A DNA stretch of 64,000 nt from Pararge aegeria. Lineage: Eukaryota; Arthropoda; Insecta; Lepidoptera; Nymphalidae. The stretch lies in the NCBI RefSeq assembly GCF_905163445.1, contig NC_053182.1:7564001-7628000 (forward strand), read 5' to 3'. Shown here piece after piece: positions 54,660 to 64,000 of this stretch; within the stretch, counting starts at the first letter, position 1, and every line of letters begins with the position of its first letter. The notes beneath the pieces are model-generated. The model saw nothing but the letters and a program-made list of their open reading frames with translations, ran no database searches and was not told the DNA's origin. Made by a program: the position numbers and the translations under genes.

Positions 54660-54790
54660 CAGCAGAGGGAACTTCATACATTCACAAACACATTGCCTAC
54701 TCTAAAATGTTTTTGTATTCCTTCCTTATCTATCTATTTTGTATTGTATTTCCTTCTTTATCCTAGTCGAAAACCCTGTGCTTGCCATTG
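54660..54790. mobile_element. hAT-like MITE (copy 5), decayed
   Basis: It opens CAGCAGAGGGAACTTCATAC, aligning with CAGTGGCGTGCACTTCATAC of copy 2, and closes TAGTCGAAAACCCTGTGCTT GCCATTG. The terminal repeats and target duplication are no longer clear. Confidence 0.6.
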
Positions 54791-54899
54791 CTGGGACCGA
54801 AGGCTTAAACCCTCCTCCCAGGCACAGAGCCTGGACAGTGAACAACGACAATGTCTGACTCCGGGCTTTTGAGGCCATAGAAACTAAAACTACTAACAA

Positions 54900-54985
54900 T
54901 TATATTTGCCCGACTTGGATTAGATCCCAGGACCTGATGATTTAGGATAATGCTAACCACAAGACTACGAGGTAGTTAAAACAAG
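54900..54985 (-). repeat. tRNA-like SINE head fragment
   Basis: GCCCGACTTGGATTAGATCC is a mutated B-box complement and CTAACCACAAGACTACGAGG an A-box-side complement. Resembles the family E head at 21496. Confidence 0.45.
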
Positions 54986-55252
54986 CTCGTAAAGTTATGA
55001 ACATTATCAAAACGGATCGTTATGGAATTGATTCCTTTTATTTATTGCCACGTTACCTATCCAGCACTGTGCGTCATTTTGGAAACGTTCGCGTAAATGG
55101 GCGAGCGTAATTCATTTAGGTGTTAAATTTATGTCTCGTATTTTCACCCTCCGGATCGATCTAAAATATCGTTTTTATTAATGGCTGTTCATGATGCAGA
55201 CCTATACGCATAAATTATGAATTGGTGTTTTAAGGCTAGATAATATTTTATG

Positions 55253-55765
55253 TATAGCGGCGATAGGTTAGTTGTTAGGAATTTAGCATCGCTTTCGGGA
55301 GGCCGAGTTCGAAGGACCGAGTTCGAATCCCAGCAAGCACCTCTAACTTTTATTTATTATTTATTTAACTTTTTATTTGTAGACCACAATGTTTACATAT
55401 ACAGACATAAAATAAAAACAGAAACAAAATAAAAGTAGAATACGAGAGGCAGGCTTTATACCTTAATAGCGATTTCTGCCACCTTTGAATTAGGAGAAAG
55501 TAGAGAGGTGGTACAAATTTTTAAAATATATATATGTGAATAGCTTCATACTAATACAAACTAGTTAACACAAATACATCAAACATAATATAATTAATAC
55601 CTAGATATAAAAATAAACGAATGTATATAATACAAAAACACAAAAATATTTAAATACTTTAACTTAACTTTTATTAGTTATGTGCATTTTTGTAATCAAT
55701 TAAAATATAATTTGATACAACGGTGAAGGAAAACATCGCGAGGGAACCTGCTAGCCTGAGAATTA
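55253..55765 (+). repeat. SINE family C with duplicated B-box, split by an AT-rich insert
   Basis: AGCGGCGATAGGTTAGTTGT (head) is followed by GGCCGAGTTCGAA and again GGACCGAGTTCGAATCCC (55301-55330), a local duplication of the B-box. After GCACCTCTAACTTT the family C order stops, about 370 bp of foreign AT-rich DNA follows (55346-55714), and the SINE resumes with CAACGGTGAAGGAAAACATC. The insert opens with ATTT units, like the reversed tail of a LINE or SINE. Confidence 0.65.
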
Positions 55766-55835
55766 CAAAACTATATAACAGTCGCTATAAGACTGATGTG
55801 AAAGGCATATACTAATTTCGGCATCGACGGTAGGA

Positions 55836-56010
55836 GAGCCGTAGCTTAATTGCTGAAAGCGCTCAGACCGCGATTGCCAGAGAGTCGCAGGTTCAATCCT
55901 GTCGGTTCCGCAAATTTTTATATGCATTTTAAATTTATAAAAATGTTCCCAAAGTCTCTCATAGGTGACCCGTACCCTGTAGTCGGCCGGTAATGGGTTG
56001 ATATGCTATG
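55836..56010 (+). repeat. tRNA-derived SINE with readable cloverleaf halves
   Basis: GGAGCCG pairs with CGGTTCC as an acceptor-like stem, and GCTT with AAGC as a D-like arm; GCAGGTTCAATCCTGTCG holds a B-box. The anticodon and T arms do not close properly. A family C-type tail (CCTGTAGTCGGCCGGTAATG) follows, so this is a SINE, not a tRNA gene. Confidence 0.6.
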
Positions 56011-56024
56011 TGTAGCTAATTATG

Positions 56025-56322
56025 TATTTTTCGGGTAGCTTTTGCCTCGGCTTTCGGGGAGACCAAGTTCGATCCCCGGCACGCATTTCTTCCTTTTCGG
56101 AGTTTCGGTATATGCAATTTAATTTAACAATTTAAATATACTTGCTCTAACTGTGATGGAAAACATTGTGAGGAAACCTGCAAGGCAGAGAGTTCTCCAT
56201 AATGTTCACAAAAGCGCGTGAAGTCTAGCAGCGTTGTTCACTAAGGCTTGAACCCATTATTACCCATTATGCGAGGAGACCTGTCTGTACTGGGCCGGTA
56301 TTGGGTTGATAATACTGATGAG
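56025..56322 (+). repeat. tRNA-derived SINE, family C, near full length
   Basis: AGACCAAGTTCGATCCCCGG (B-box), CTGTGATGGAAAACATTGTG, AACCTGCAAGGCAGAGAGTT and ACTGGGCCGGTATTGGGTTG in the family order. It directly follows the previous SINE. Confidence 0.7.
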
Positions 56323-56389
56323 GTTTTTTTTTTATAAATATATACCATTTTTTTAGGAGTATGTGATACGCCATTTTCTCATCATCATC

Positions 56390-56990
56390 ACTTCAACCGA
56401 TTGATGTCCACCGCTGGACATATGGTCTTTTGTAGGGAGTTCAAAAGTCCACGGTCCTGGACCGCTTGTTTCCGGCTGGTCCCAGCGACTTTTATGTCGT
56501 CTGTCCACCACGTTGGGGGGCAGACCAATGCTGATACGAGCTATGTACCCCGCCCATTATTATTTCAGCTTCGCGGCTCATTGAGCTTTATCGGTAACTC
56601 TGGTTTTTCGACGGATCTAATTAATTATTAATAATTCTGAGGTTTAGATTTAATCACCTGCTAAGTGCCTCTGAGCCTTCCTATCAGGCCGATAGTAAGC
56701 AACCACGTTTCAGATCCATAAGTCAGAACTGGCAACACGCACTGATCAAAGACTTAGGTAGGACTTATAAGGACTAAATTGAACGAAAAGGTGTTGCGTA
56801 GTTTCCTATCCGAATGAGAGTCGGCGGTTCACCTGTTTCTTGAAATTGGACATTCCTAACTGGATCGTGTGTCATAGGTATATGTACTCGTCTACAATTT
56901 CTTAGCCTTTTTTTAAGTCTCGAGTGCCTATAATCACTCCGGTAATCAAGCCCTCCAACCGGGACAAGCGAAAACATTCCTGAAATCTAT
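56390..56990 (-). pseudogene. RTE-like LINE relic: reverse-transcriptase C-terminal half
   Basis: On the - strand 56660-56770 reads FDQCVLPVLTYGSETWLLT, a hallmark segment after the reverse-transcriptase core of RTE-type LINEs. Frame-shifted pieces then lead to a C-terminal stretch over 56390-56560 of the R.W.DDIK...DRGL type. Upstream pieces to 56990 include RIGNYATPFRSI. Stop codons and frameshifts are frequent and the catalytic core is not present. Confidence 0.65.
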
Positions 56991-57059
56991 CGCTTTTACA
57001 ATAAAGCTAAGAAAAACGAATGTTATCGAACAGAAAAATGTGTACGTAAACATTCGGGT

Positions 57060-57245
57060 CACGTCCAGCCGGACCCGCGCAGTTAAAAGCGGATTATGAG
57101 CAGAGTGGCCAATAACACAGCATTACTACGCCCGGCCCTCTGCCCAAGGTGCCTGTCGATAATCCATCGCGTACGCTTTGTTTGGGAAGAGTGAGACACT
57201 GCCCTTATTAAGCGAAAAATTTCCGCAGTTATACACCTTATCTCG
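57060..57245. promoter_or_regulatory. Candidate regulatory block
   Basis: A GC-richer, repeat-free stretch. It contains GGATTA (57091) and TAATCC (57160), sites for K50-type homeodomains, AGGTGCC (57147), T-box-like, and CTTATC (57237), a GATA site. Chance cannot be excluded. Confidence 0.25.
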
Positions 57246-57869
57246 TTGGTTTAAAGCTTGTTTTAGCCATGTAGTTGGTAAGTTTTTGATTAAATGACAG
57301 TGTTGTGTATCAAGATAGAGTTAGGTATCTACATACTTGTCAAACGTTGTAGGCATACTACAATATTTGTCTTCGTAGCTCTACGAAATAAAAATGTAGA
57401 TTTTGTTTTGTGGAAGCTCATTATTTACTTGATATGCAGTTATTTATAATTGAATGCATATTTTCAGTTAAATTTGTTAACTGAACCGGTGGTAAATACA
57501 CTGCGTCACAAACAGATTGGCATGAGGTTTAAAAAGATATCCTTATTTATTATCAAGAATTATAACCAAATAATTAACGTAAGAGCAAACAAAACTTTAA
57601 ATTGAATATGAAATAAAAAAATTAAATGCAATACTTAGATCGATTCTGAACTGATGAGTGAACAAAGACATGCCGCCAAGCAATTTAATGTTCCGGTACG
57701 ATGCCGTTTAGAATTAGGGGTTCCGAACCCTATTCAGCTCAGCGCTTTACCATCTTACACTGCATCATCAGTTACCACTAGGTGAGATTGCAGCCAACTT
57801 GTAGTAGAATAAAAGAATCATTATTCTGGTAATTAATTTTAAGTTGGCTTAAGAAAGAAATATTTAATA
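57246..57869. other. Intergenic with a SINE B scrap
   Basis: 57735-57805 (TTACCATCTTACACTGCATC, CCACTAGGTGAGATTGCAG) is family B body on the + strand. The rest is AT-rich and unrecognised. Confidence 0.4.
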
Positions 57870-58062
57870 TGAAAATTAAGCTTATATGTACGGTGTGATT
57901 TATAATTTCTTCAATTTTTCTACTCCACACCAATCAGATCTTCGGTTTTAAGTTTAATTGGTATTGGTTTGTGTGGTTGGCATAGTGGTATTAATTTTCA
58001 TAGTAGGTATATTATGGATTTCCGCAAGAAAACGCCTGCTTCTATCCAATATTTCCAAGAAA
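57870..58062. repeat. Fold-back-family fragments
   Basis: TTATAATTTCTTCAATTTTTC, CACACCAATCAGATCTTCGG at 57930, and then CCGCAAGAAAACGCCTGCTTCTATCC near 58022-58047, the reverse of the flank at 3000. Two ends of the same family with a different centre. Confidence 0.5.
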
Positions 58063-58294
58063 TACTTAGCTTGGTCCGAATTCAATGACGGCAAAACCAA
58101 GGGCAAAACCAATATCATAAAATCATTATATGAAAGCGAAACGAGAAAGCCAGTGAGATGGCAAATTCAATCAGACCATGTCGAAAGTACCGCGTCACTG
58201 GTACAATTTCTGCGATTGGAAACAGTTTTACAAGCAATAAATTTTTGCAACCGGTCGGCGGGTACAACATTTATTAGCTTCAATCCAGATTAGA

Positions 58295-58620
58295 TTAGCG
58301 TTGCATCCCTCGGCCCTCGGGGATGAAATTTGTCGTAGTAATGTGGCCACGCGCCCAACTAATTCGATGTAGACGACCCTTCCTCTATGTGACTCGAATG
58401 TCGCCTCGACACTGTTTCATTTTAATTGAATAGTTGGCGTGGGGTTGTTTTCCTAGATAACTTTATAGTCGCTTTGCATAATTGCGGGTCGTGGTGCTCT
58501 AATTTGTAACAATTTCGCAATCTGTCACGCTTTGTCTCCGACATAAATCAGTGATTGTTCCGAACAATAAAAGTTATATCGCTTAGTGAAACGATCTCTT
58601 GATTTCTTTATTCGTCAAGT
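58295..58620. other. GC-richer repeat-free block
   Basis: No ORF. It is a candidate conserved noncoding element of the Tbx20 pair, on composition and absence of insertions alone. Confidence 0.25.
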
Positions 58621-58637
58621 TAGATTCAAATATTAAA

Positions 58638-58800
58638 TTTCAAAAATTCATTTATTTCAAGTAGGCCTAATACAAGCACTTTTGAAACATCAAGTCTGTC
58701 CGTGTGTAGTGACTCTACCAACGGTTCGGAAGGCAGATTCTACCGAGAAGAAGCCGTTAAGAAACTCAGCAGTTGCTCTTTTCCAACATCAATAATTTAC
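58638..58800 (+). repeat. LINE-like 3' end repeat, GTAGGCCTAATACAAGCAC type
   Basis: ATTCATTTATTTCAAGTAGG, CGGTTCGGAAGGCAGATTCT, ACCGAGAAGAAGCCG and AAACTCAGCAGTTGCTCTT, a block order common in nymphalid genomes as I remember it. Distantly like the copy at 14684. Confidence 0.6.
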
Positions 58801-60840
58801 ATTTTACATTTTAACATTCATTTTTCTATCTTGTGAGAGATGAAAGCGGAGCCGAATGCTTCCAAGCAACCTTGTCATTAAGAAAGTCATGTGTTTTAAC
58901 ACATTCTTTAAACTTATGCATTGGTCCAAAATTACCTTAGGAATTAGATAAATTATTTCTCAATGTACACTAGCAGTTGAACACGTTGTTCTTCCGCGTT
59001 TATTACAGATACCGTGGAAACTGTTTGTTTTTCTGTAAAAGCCTGTGTTAGTTCTCCGTCCTTTCAACTAACTCCAAAGATCAAGCCGATTTGTTGCTTA
59101 TTTAGGCAGCAAGGATAAACAAACATACAAACACACTTCCGCATTTATAGTCTTTGTTCAATAATATAAGTAGGCTAGGTTTAACTTGCAACATTGTCTG
59201 TGTTAGTATTAGGTTTTTCAACTCAACCGTTTGCGAAAAATTCGAAATGTCGATGTGAATGAAAATATCTATGTGCCGTAGCAATATTGGTTAAGCTTTT
59301 GAACCGCAAATAGGTAACAAAAAGACACACTTTCACATTATTATCAATACTGTGGATATGTACCTACTTACCTAATAAGTGGCTTGAAGAGTCTTAGTCG
59401 AAGAATCGAGAACTTATGTTTTATATTCTCACTCACGAACTTGTAATATATTTTTTGTGTGTTTGCTAGTGAAAAAAAATTACAATATAAACTAAATTAT
59501 TTTACTTTCTTTCAAGACAAACACATTGGTTTCTGTTAAATTTGTATCTAATGACAATAAAACAGGACAAATTAAATCAATGCCTACAATTCATTTAAAT
59601 ATTAAGTCAATGCCTACAATTCATTGAAACATTACGTGATAATAATATCATCAAGCTGGAAATAAGTATTAAAGTGAATTGTCAATTGATAAGATTTAAA
59701 TAGGGATTGTTGATAAAAATCTTACCATACTTGCCTTATTTTTACAATACAACATACGGTAAAATGGTAACCGTTTGAGCTTTTATAACACCCGTAACGC
59801 CATCTAGCGTTCGTTTCGTGGACAAAGGCGGAACCGGTTTAAGCGGCCGGACTCCGGGAGTCTAATAATTGATAGTTACAAGGCAACAGGAGCTTTGGAC
59901 TCTCTTTTCTGTTTTTATGCTCGCATAAGTGCGTTTTAAAAGGTTCATTTCATAATTGAAGTAGGTGGGTTGTTGAACAATGTATAAAATATTTTATTAA
60001 AATAAAAATTCGTCATTCCTCTGAAATACTCTGTTATGTTCATTTGATTAGGAATATTAGCTTTTGTAAGATTATATTGTTGGTTTCCAGTTAGAATGTC
60101 ATAAGCGCTGGTTTTACGACACATAGCAACCAGTTAATTATTTAATCGACTTCACAAGAAAGGAGAGTTTTAGGTTGTTTTGTAGTATCGTTAGAATACT
60201 ATCTCGTGTGATACTGGCTAATAATACTTGTTATTATTACTTTTTTTATATTATTTATATAGTGTGATAAGGTCAATACGCTACTTAGTAATCTGCCAGT
60301 TTAGTTAAGTTCAGAGATGTGTGTATACTTAACAGATTCGGCACCATGGGTATTCACATATTATGCATACCTACCAATTTTTTACCTGCTGCCAATTTAA
60401 TACGTTAAAAATTGTGTTTTATTTTAATATCATGGCTGTTTTACGTTCTTATCACCTCCGGGTTTGCTAAACTCCGTAGCGCAGCTGTGATCTGTGGATT
60501 GAAGTAACTGGTCTCGGCTTCGAGTACCTACTGGCTAAGCTAATTTGGAAATTCATAAATTCTTAACCTACTGAGTGTCTCTACTACTATCGCTTCAAGC
60601 AGTGTTTTTTCAATATTGTTGACGCTCTCGTGACTTATTTGTAATTTTCGTTATAGTAAAGCCAAAATCTTAAATGATACGGCTTTAAGCGACATTAGTA
60701 AGCCACAGGTCTGATCTAGACTGGTCTAAGAAGCTTGGCGTTGGCTAGTTATCTAGTCATTCACGAAATACTGTTCAAGGAATAAAACTTTCACTAGATA
60801 CCTAAGATTTTGCGTAGGAGTCGATATTTTTTATTTTTAT
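58801..60840. other. Intergenic, nothing recognised
   Basis: AT-rich. AATTCATTTAAATATTA-like 30 bp repeats sit side by side at 59578-59635 (CAATGCCTACAATTCATT twice). No gene seen. Confidence 0.35.
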
Positions 60841-61345
60841 TTTAACTACGATTTAGCCCTTGACTGCATTCCCACGTGCTAGTAATAATGCAATCTAAGA
60901 TGGTAACAGGCTAACCTGTTAGGGTTATAGCAGTTAAAATAAATAAAAAAATAAAATAAATATACTACGAAAATACACACATCGCCATCTAGCCCCAAAG
61001 TAAGCGTAGTTTGTGTTATGGGTACTAAGATGCCTGATGAATATTTTTATGAATTATATACATAAATACTTAGAAAATACATATAAACACCCAGACACTG
61101 GAAAACATTCATGCTCATCACACAAACATTTTCCAGTAGTGGGATTCGAACCCACGGCCTTGGGCTCAGGAAGCAGGGTCGCTGCAAACTGTGCCAATCG
61201 GCCGTCAGTTATATTAAACCCATACCCTAATCGGTGTGTACGCGACATTGTACCGGAACGCTAAATCGCTTTGGCACGTCTTTGTTGGTAGAGCCGAACT
61301 ACCTAACTAGCCACGACCGAAGCCTCCCATCAGACAATGGTATGA
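60841..61345 (-). repeat. SINE family B, interrupted by SINE family A
   Basis: ACGATTTAGCCCTTGACTGC, GATGGTAACAGGCTAACCTG and GGGTTATAGCAGTTA run to 60936. After the insert the order continues with TTATATTAAACCCATACCCT, CGACATTGTACCGGAACGC and ACGACCGAAGCCTCCCATC. This is the fullest family B body in the window. Confidence 0.7.
60937..61205 (-). repeat. tRNA-derived SINE, family A, with target duplication
   Basis: A 269 bp copy with tail ATAAATAAAAAAATAAAAT, CTACGAAAATACACACATCG, GTGGGATTCGAACCCACGGC (B-box complement) and GTGCCAATCGGCCGT (head complement). CAGTTA flanks it at 60931-60936 and 61206-61211. Inserted in SINE family B, so A was active after B. Confidence 0.8.
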
Positions 61346-62450
61346 TATTAACTGCCTCACTCGTCTAGTAGTTAAGATGGAGCTTGGGTAAAGCCAAAAC
61401 TTTGGGTGAGGTTCTTTCCTAAACAAATCTTAGTACCTACCAGTCCGAAGCAAGAAAATTGACTCTGCCCATCCCTCTGTTGAGACACAGGGGTACCGCA
61501 CGTAAAGTGGTTTGTAACATAGTAAAGTGGGTAAAGCCCACCAACCCACATTGGGGCACCTTGAATAGCTCTAATACGAGGACGTGTCTGAAGTTGTCTA
61601 TATCGATCCCCTGGGGATCACCTTAAATGTAACAGTAATTGGGGTCCATGAGTTATTAATCCGGGTAAATGGATTGACTATAATTATGGCTTTTCATGAA
61701 GTTAGAAATTTAAATCTTTGAAAGCACTAGTACTGTAGTTATTAGTATGTATTTTTTTTTAATATGCACAACCTGCAGTATGTTATCCTTTTGTTTTCCT
61801 TATCCTAAGGTTGCCTGGAAGAGATCGCTACAAAGCGATAAGGCCGCCTTTTGTATACTTCTTCTGTCTGTGTTTTCTTTTATTATTCTTCTGTATTTTT
61901 ATTATGTGCAAATAAAGAGTATAAATAAATAAATAAAGCACTATACACAATTGTCTAAAACTCATTTAAAGTAGTTAGCGAGTTTTGGTAGGTCTACGCA
62001 AAATCGAGGAAAACGAAAAGGGATCAAACCCAGTGGGCGCTGTTATGATCCCTCCCCCTTTTCGGATCCTTTGCCCAGCAGTGAGTTTTATGAGTATAAT
62101 GAGTTTGTTAATATCTAAGTAGTTATTCAAATAATTAACTAACATCGATGTTATCCCCAAACTTTCTAAATAGCCTCACAGTATAAAGAAAAGAAGCAGT
62201 AGTTTGACCCCTTTCAGCTCGTGGTTTAAGCCGATATCGTCTAGACAGCGTAACAATATATTGAGGTTATGTAGGTTTCTTGCTAGTGAGCTAGGGTCCC
62301 TTCCTAGCTCCACATTTACAACACGATCTGGATGTATGACCTCTGTATGACTATCCTTACCTAAGTTTTGTACAACCTTGGAAATAATAGAAATTACGAA
62401 AAGTTTAATTTTCAGATAGAAAAATAAAACAAAACAAAAATATGTTAACA
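61346..62450. other. Intergenic, nothing recognised
   Basis: No gene or known repeat. Short open frames on both strands have no domain. Contains an ATAA array near 61920-61936. Confidence 0.35.
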
Positions 62451-63089
62451 AACATTTAATTTTTTTTCTTTATCAATATATTATTTATAATAACTATAAT
62501 TTAACTACATAGTATGGTAGGTACCTACTTCGATCCGAATTTGACCGTACCTACCTTAAACACAGACAGCAAATATATCTACACTTTTATTTATAACATC
62601 TATCTTACTACAAACAACTATGTTTGCTAGAACATTATGGTTTTCCTTTGTATTGCACATTTTACCTAACCAATAGAAATTTGTCAAATATTCAATTATT
62701 CCAAAAAAAACGATATGTAGATATTGTCATTTATCTTTGCAATTCAAGAATGCATTAAACTATGTTGGAACCATACTAAAAACTTTATTAGGAACAATAA
62801 TATTACGCTATTATAACAATAATTAATTACATTCTTAAACTATATTTAAATATTTTATTTTACAATATTGTACACCGATGACCTAACAAAAGGTCGATTT
62901 CACTGTCTATTTATCCACTCACGTAACTTGTGAAAGCACTAGAACATTCCAATGTTTATAACATAATACTATGCACTAAGAATTAAACAGAAGTGCAATC
63001 ATAATTACAGCGTCATTCCATTATTCCTCTAATAATCCTCTAGGTTTGCAATGTGAAGGAGATCGAGTCGTATAGCACTATCGTTAACA
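62451..63089 (-). other. Probable 3' UTR of the right Tbx20-like gene
   Basis: AT-rich, repeat-free DNA after the stop codon at 63090-63092. On the - strand AATAAA signals occur at 62854-62859, 62784-62789 and 62586-62591. The true end cannot be chosen from sequence. Confidence 0.45.
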
Positions 63090-63516
63090 CTAAGTGGGAC
63101 TGTGTGGTGGATGAGGGGTGTGCGGGGGATGGGGTGGCAATGAAAGAGGACTCGCGTCACGGAGGGAGTCCGGAGAGGAGCCCGGTGACGATCGTCGTGG
63201 CGGGTATGGTGAGAACCTGTGTTGCGATAACGACGGAACTCCGCCCGGATAAACTGGTCGGGGCAACTGCAGCCCCGACCCTGATGCTAAATGCTGCTGA
63301 GCAAGTAACTGTGGAGCCAGACAAGCCCACTGCCCCCACAGCGCTGCAGCCGGAACACCATATAGCGGGTACGCTGCACGTAGAAATAGCTGGGACCGAG
63401 CCGCCAGAATAGCTTTCTCTTCCAGAGTCAAGTTATTGTTGTGCTGATCCAAATCAAACGGTCGCAGAGGTGAGCGCAAGTAATGCTGCTCTGCAAGCAT
63501 CGACTCCATCGTTTCT
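63090..63516 (-). CDS. Tbx20-family T-box factor (H15 or midline), terminal coding exon
   Basis: Seen: on the - strand a 3' splice site (TTAAATTATTTCAG) ends at 63517. The frame R-E-T-M-E-S-M-L-A-E-Q-H-Y-L-R-S-P-L-R then runs about 141 codons to TAG at 63090-63092. The first codon is split after its second base, as in the left gene. The middle is Leu/Ala-rich. HRFSPYPPRRSSPGS parallels IRYCPYPPPAHPSAQ of the left exon, and the end is a Pro/His-rich tail. Known: the opening aligns with human TBX20 RESVESLIQ...ARSPIR directly after the T-box. Inferred: the C-terminal exon of the second insect Tbx20 paralogue; the T-box exons lie beyond position 64000. The gene converges on the left one. An antisense open frame over the same bases has no domain and is taken as a shadow. 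H15 versus midline is unresolved. Confidence 0.75.
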
Positions 63517-64000
63517 CTGAAATAATTTAAGTGGACATTAGATATTTGTCACATTGTCAACAAATAATATACTTAGTTAACGATCAGATGTTGTATCTAC
63601 CTAGAATTGGCGGCGCTGAAGCGCGCGTCATCGGGAAAGACTGATGATCTTTCGTGCTCCCCCGTGATATAGAATCTCAAAAAGAAACAAAATTCAAAAA
63701 TAAAATAAACGTCTTAAGACTTAATTAAGCCGGTTCGAAGCGGAAAGCGTACGTCAGGTGTATTTGAGCAATGAACAAGTTGTTGGAGAAATCGTGAGCA
63801 AATTATAAATCATCGGACAAAATGCAAAGTGGGTCTACATTTATCTCGATTCGATTAGCTATAAGTTAGAGATATAGTCGTAATTGAGTAGGCCTAGGCA
63901 TCAATCAGTGTCGCAGCGTTTGTTTCTGAGAGCGTGTCCGATGCTCGATTAGAGAACAGATACCAAATTCTGTCATATCGTAATGAGGGCTAATGAATGC
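63517..64000 (-). other. Start of the intron before the right terminal exon
   Basis: It follows from the splice site at 63516/63517. No coding sequence or repeat is recognised in it. Confidence 0.55.

Noticed and set aside
55836..55920. Possible tRNA gene
   Set aside because: Acceptor and D arms pair, but anticodon and T arms do not, and a SINE tail follows.
57958..58293. 111-codon frame with a hydrophobic N-terminus
   Set aside because: Its start overlaps a fold-back-family fragment (GCGTTTTCTTGCGG region) and the rest has no recognisable domain or splice context.
63053..63412. 119-codon frame on the + strand over the right Tbx20-like exon
   Set aside because: It is the antisense shadow of a spliced exon whose frame, splice site and homology are on the - strand.

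Overview
This is AT-rich insect nuclear DNA, almost certainly lepidopteran. It carries tRNA-derived SINE families with heads and bodies typical of butterflies and moths, hAT-like MITEs, decayed RTE-type and mariner elements, and one intact Jockey-type LINE. A nymphalid butterfly is my guess from the repeat types, at low confidence. No rRNA, CRISPR, bacterial-style operon or viral gene was seen.

Host genes: only two host coding segments can be supported, one at each end, pointing towards each other. A + strand terminal exon (9917-10229) and a - strand terminal exon (63090-63516) share the same 3' splice site context, the same intron phase and the same opening motif (R-D/E-x-M-E-x-M-L-x-E-Q-x-x-L-R-S-P-L-R). 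That motif matches the segment just after the T-box in the Tbx20 family (human TBX20: RESVESLIQ...ARSPIR). I read them as the last exons of the insect Tbx20 paralogues H15 and midline, arranged tail to tail about 53 kb apart. The T-box exons lie outside the window. Positions 1-9916 and 63517-64000 are therefore intron; the middle is intergenic.

Layout: 1-9.9 kb, last intron of the left gene, with SINE, MITE and LINE relics and several hairpins. 9.9-10.2 kb, the left exon. 10.2-13.6 kb, AT-rich and repeat-poor, probably 3' UTR plus flank. 13.6-34.2 kb, intergenic DNA full of SINEs, MITEs, a threefold ~300 bp tandem repeat, a deleted mariner and perfect hairpins. 34.2-39.1 kb, a complete 4.9 kb Jockey-clade retrotransposon with a 14 bp target-site duplication, two intact ORFs joined by a TAATG overlap, and an ORF1 start codon inside a hairpin loop. 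39.1-62.5 kb, intergenic DNA with more SINEs, two RTE-like LINE relics, nested insertions and several GC-richer, repeat-free blocks that could be cis-regulatory modules of the Tbx20 pair. 62.5-63.5 kb, the 3' UTR candidate and last exon of the right gene.

How the parts relate: the two Tbx20-like genes are the functional core; the DNA between them is where shared downstream enhancers would be expected. The Jockey element is self-contained: ORF1 supplies an RNA-binding zinc-knuckle protein, and ORF2 the endonuclease and reverse transcriptase. It may also supply enzymes for some of the SINE-like repeats.
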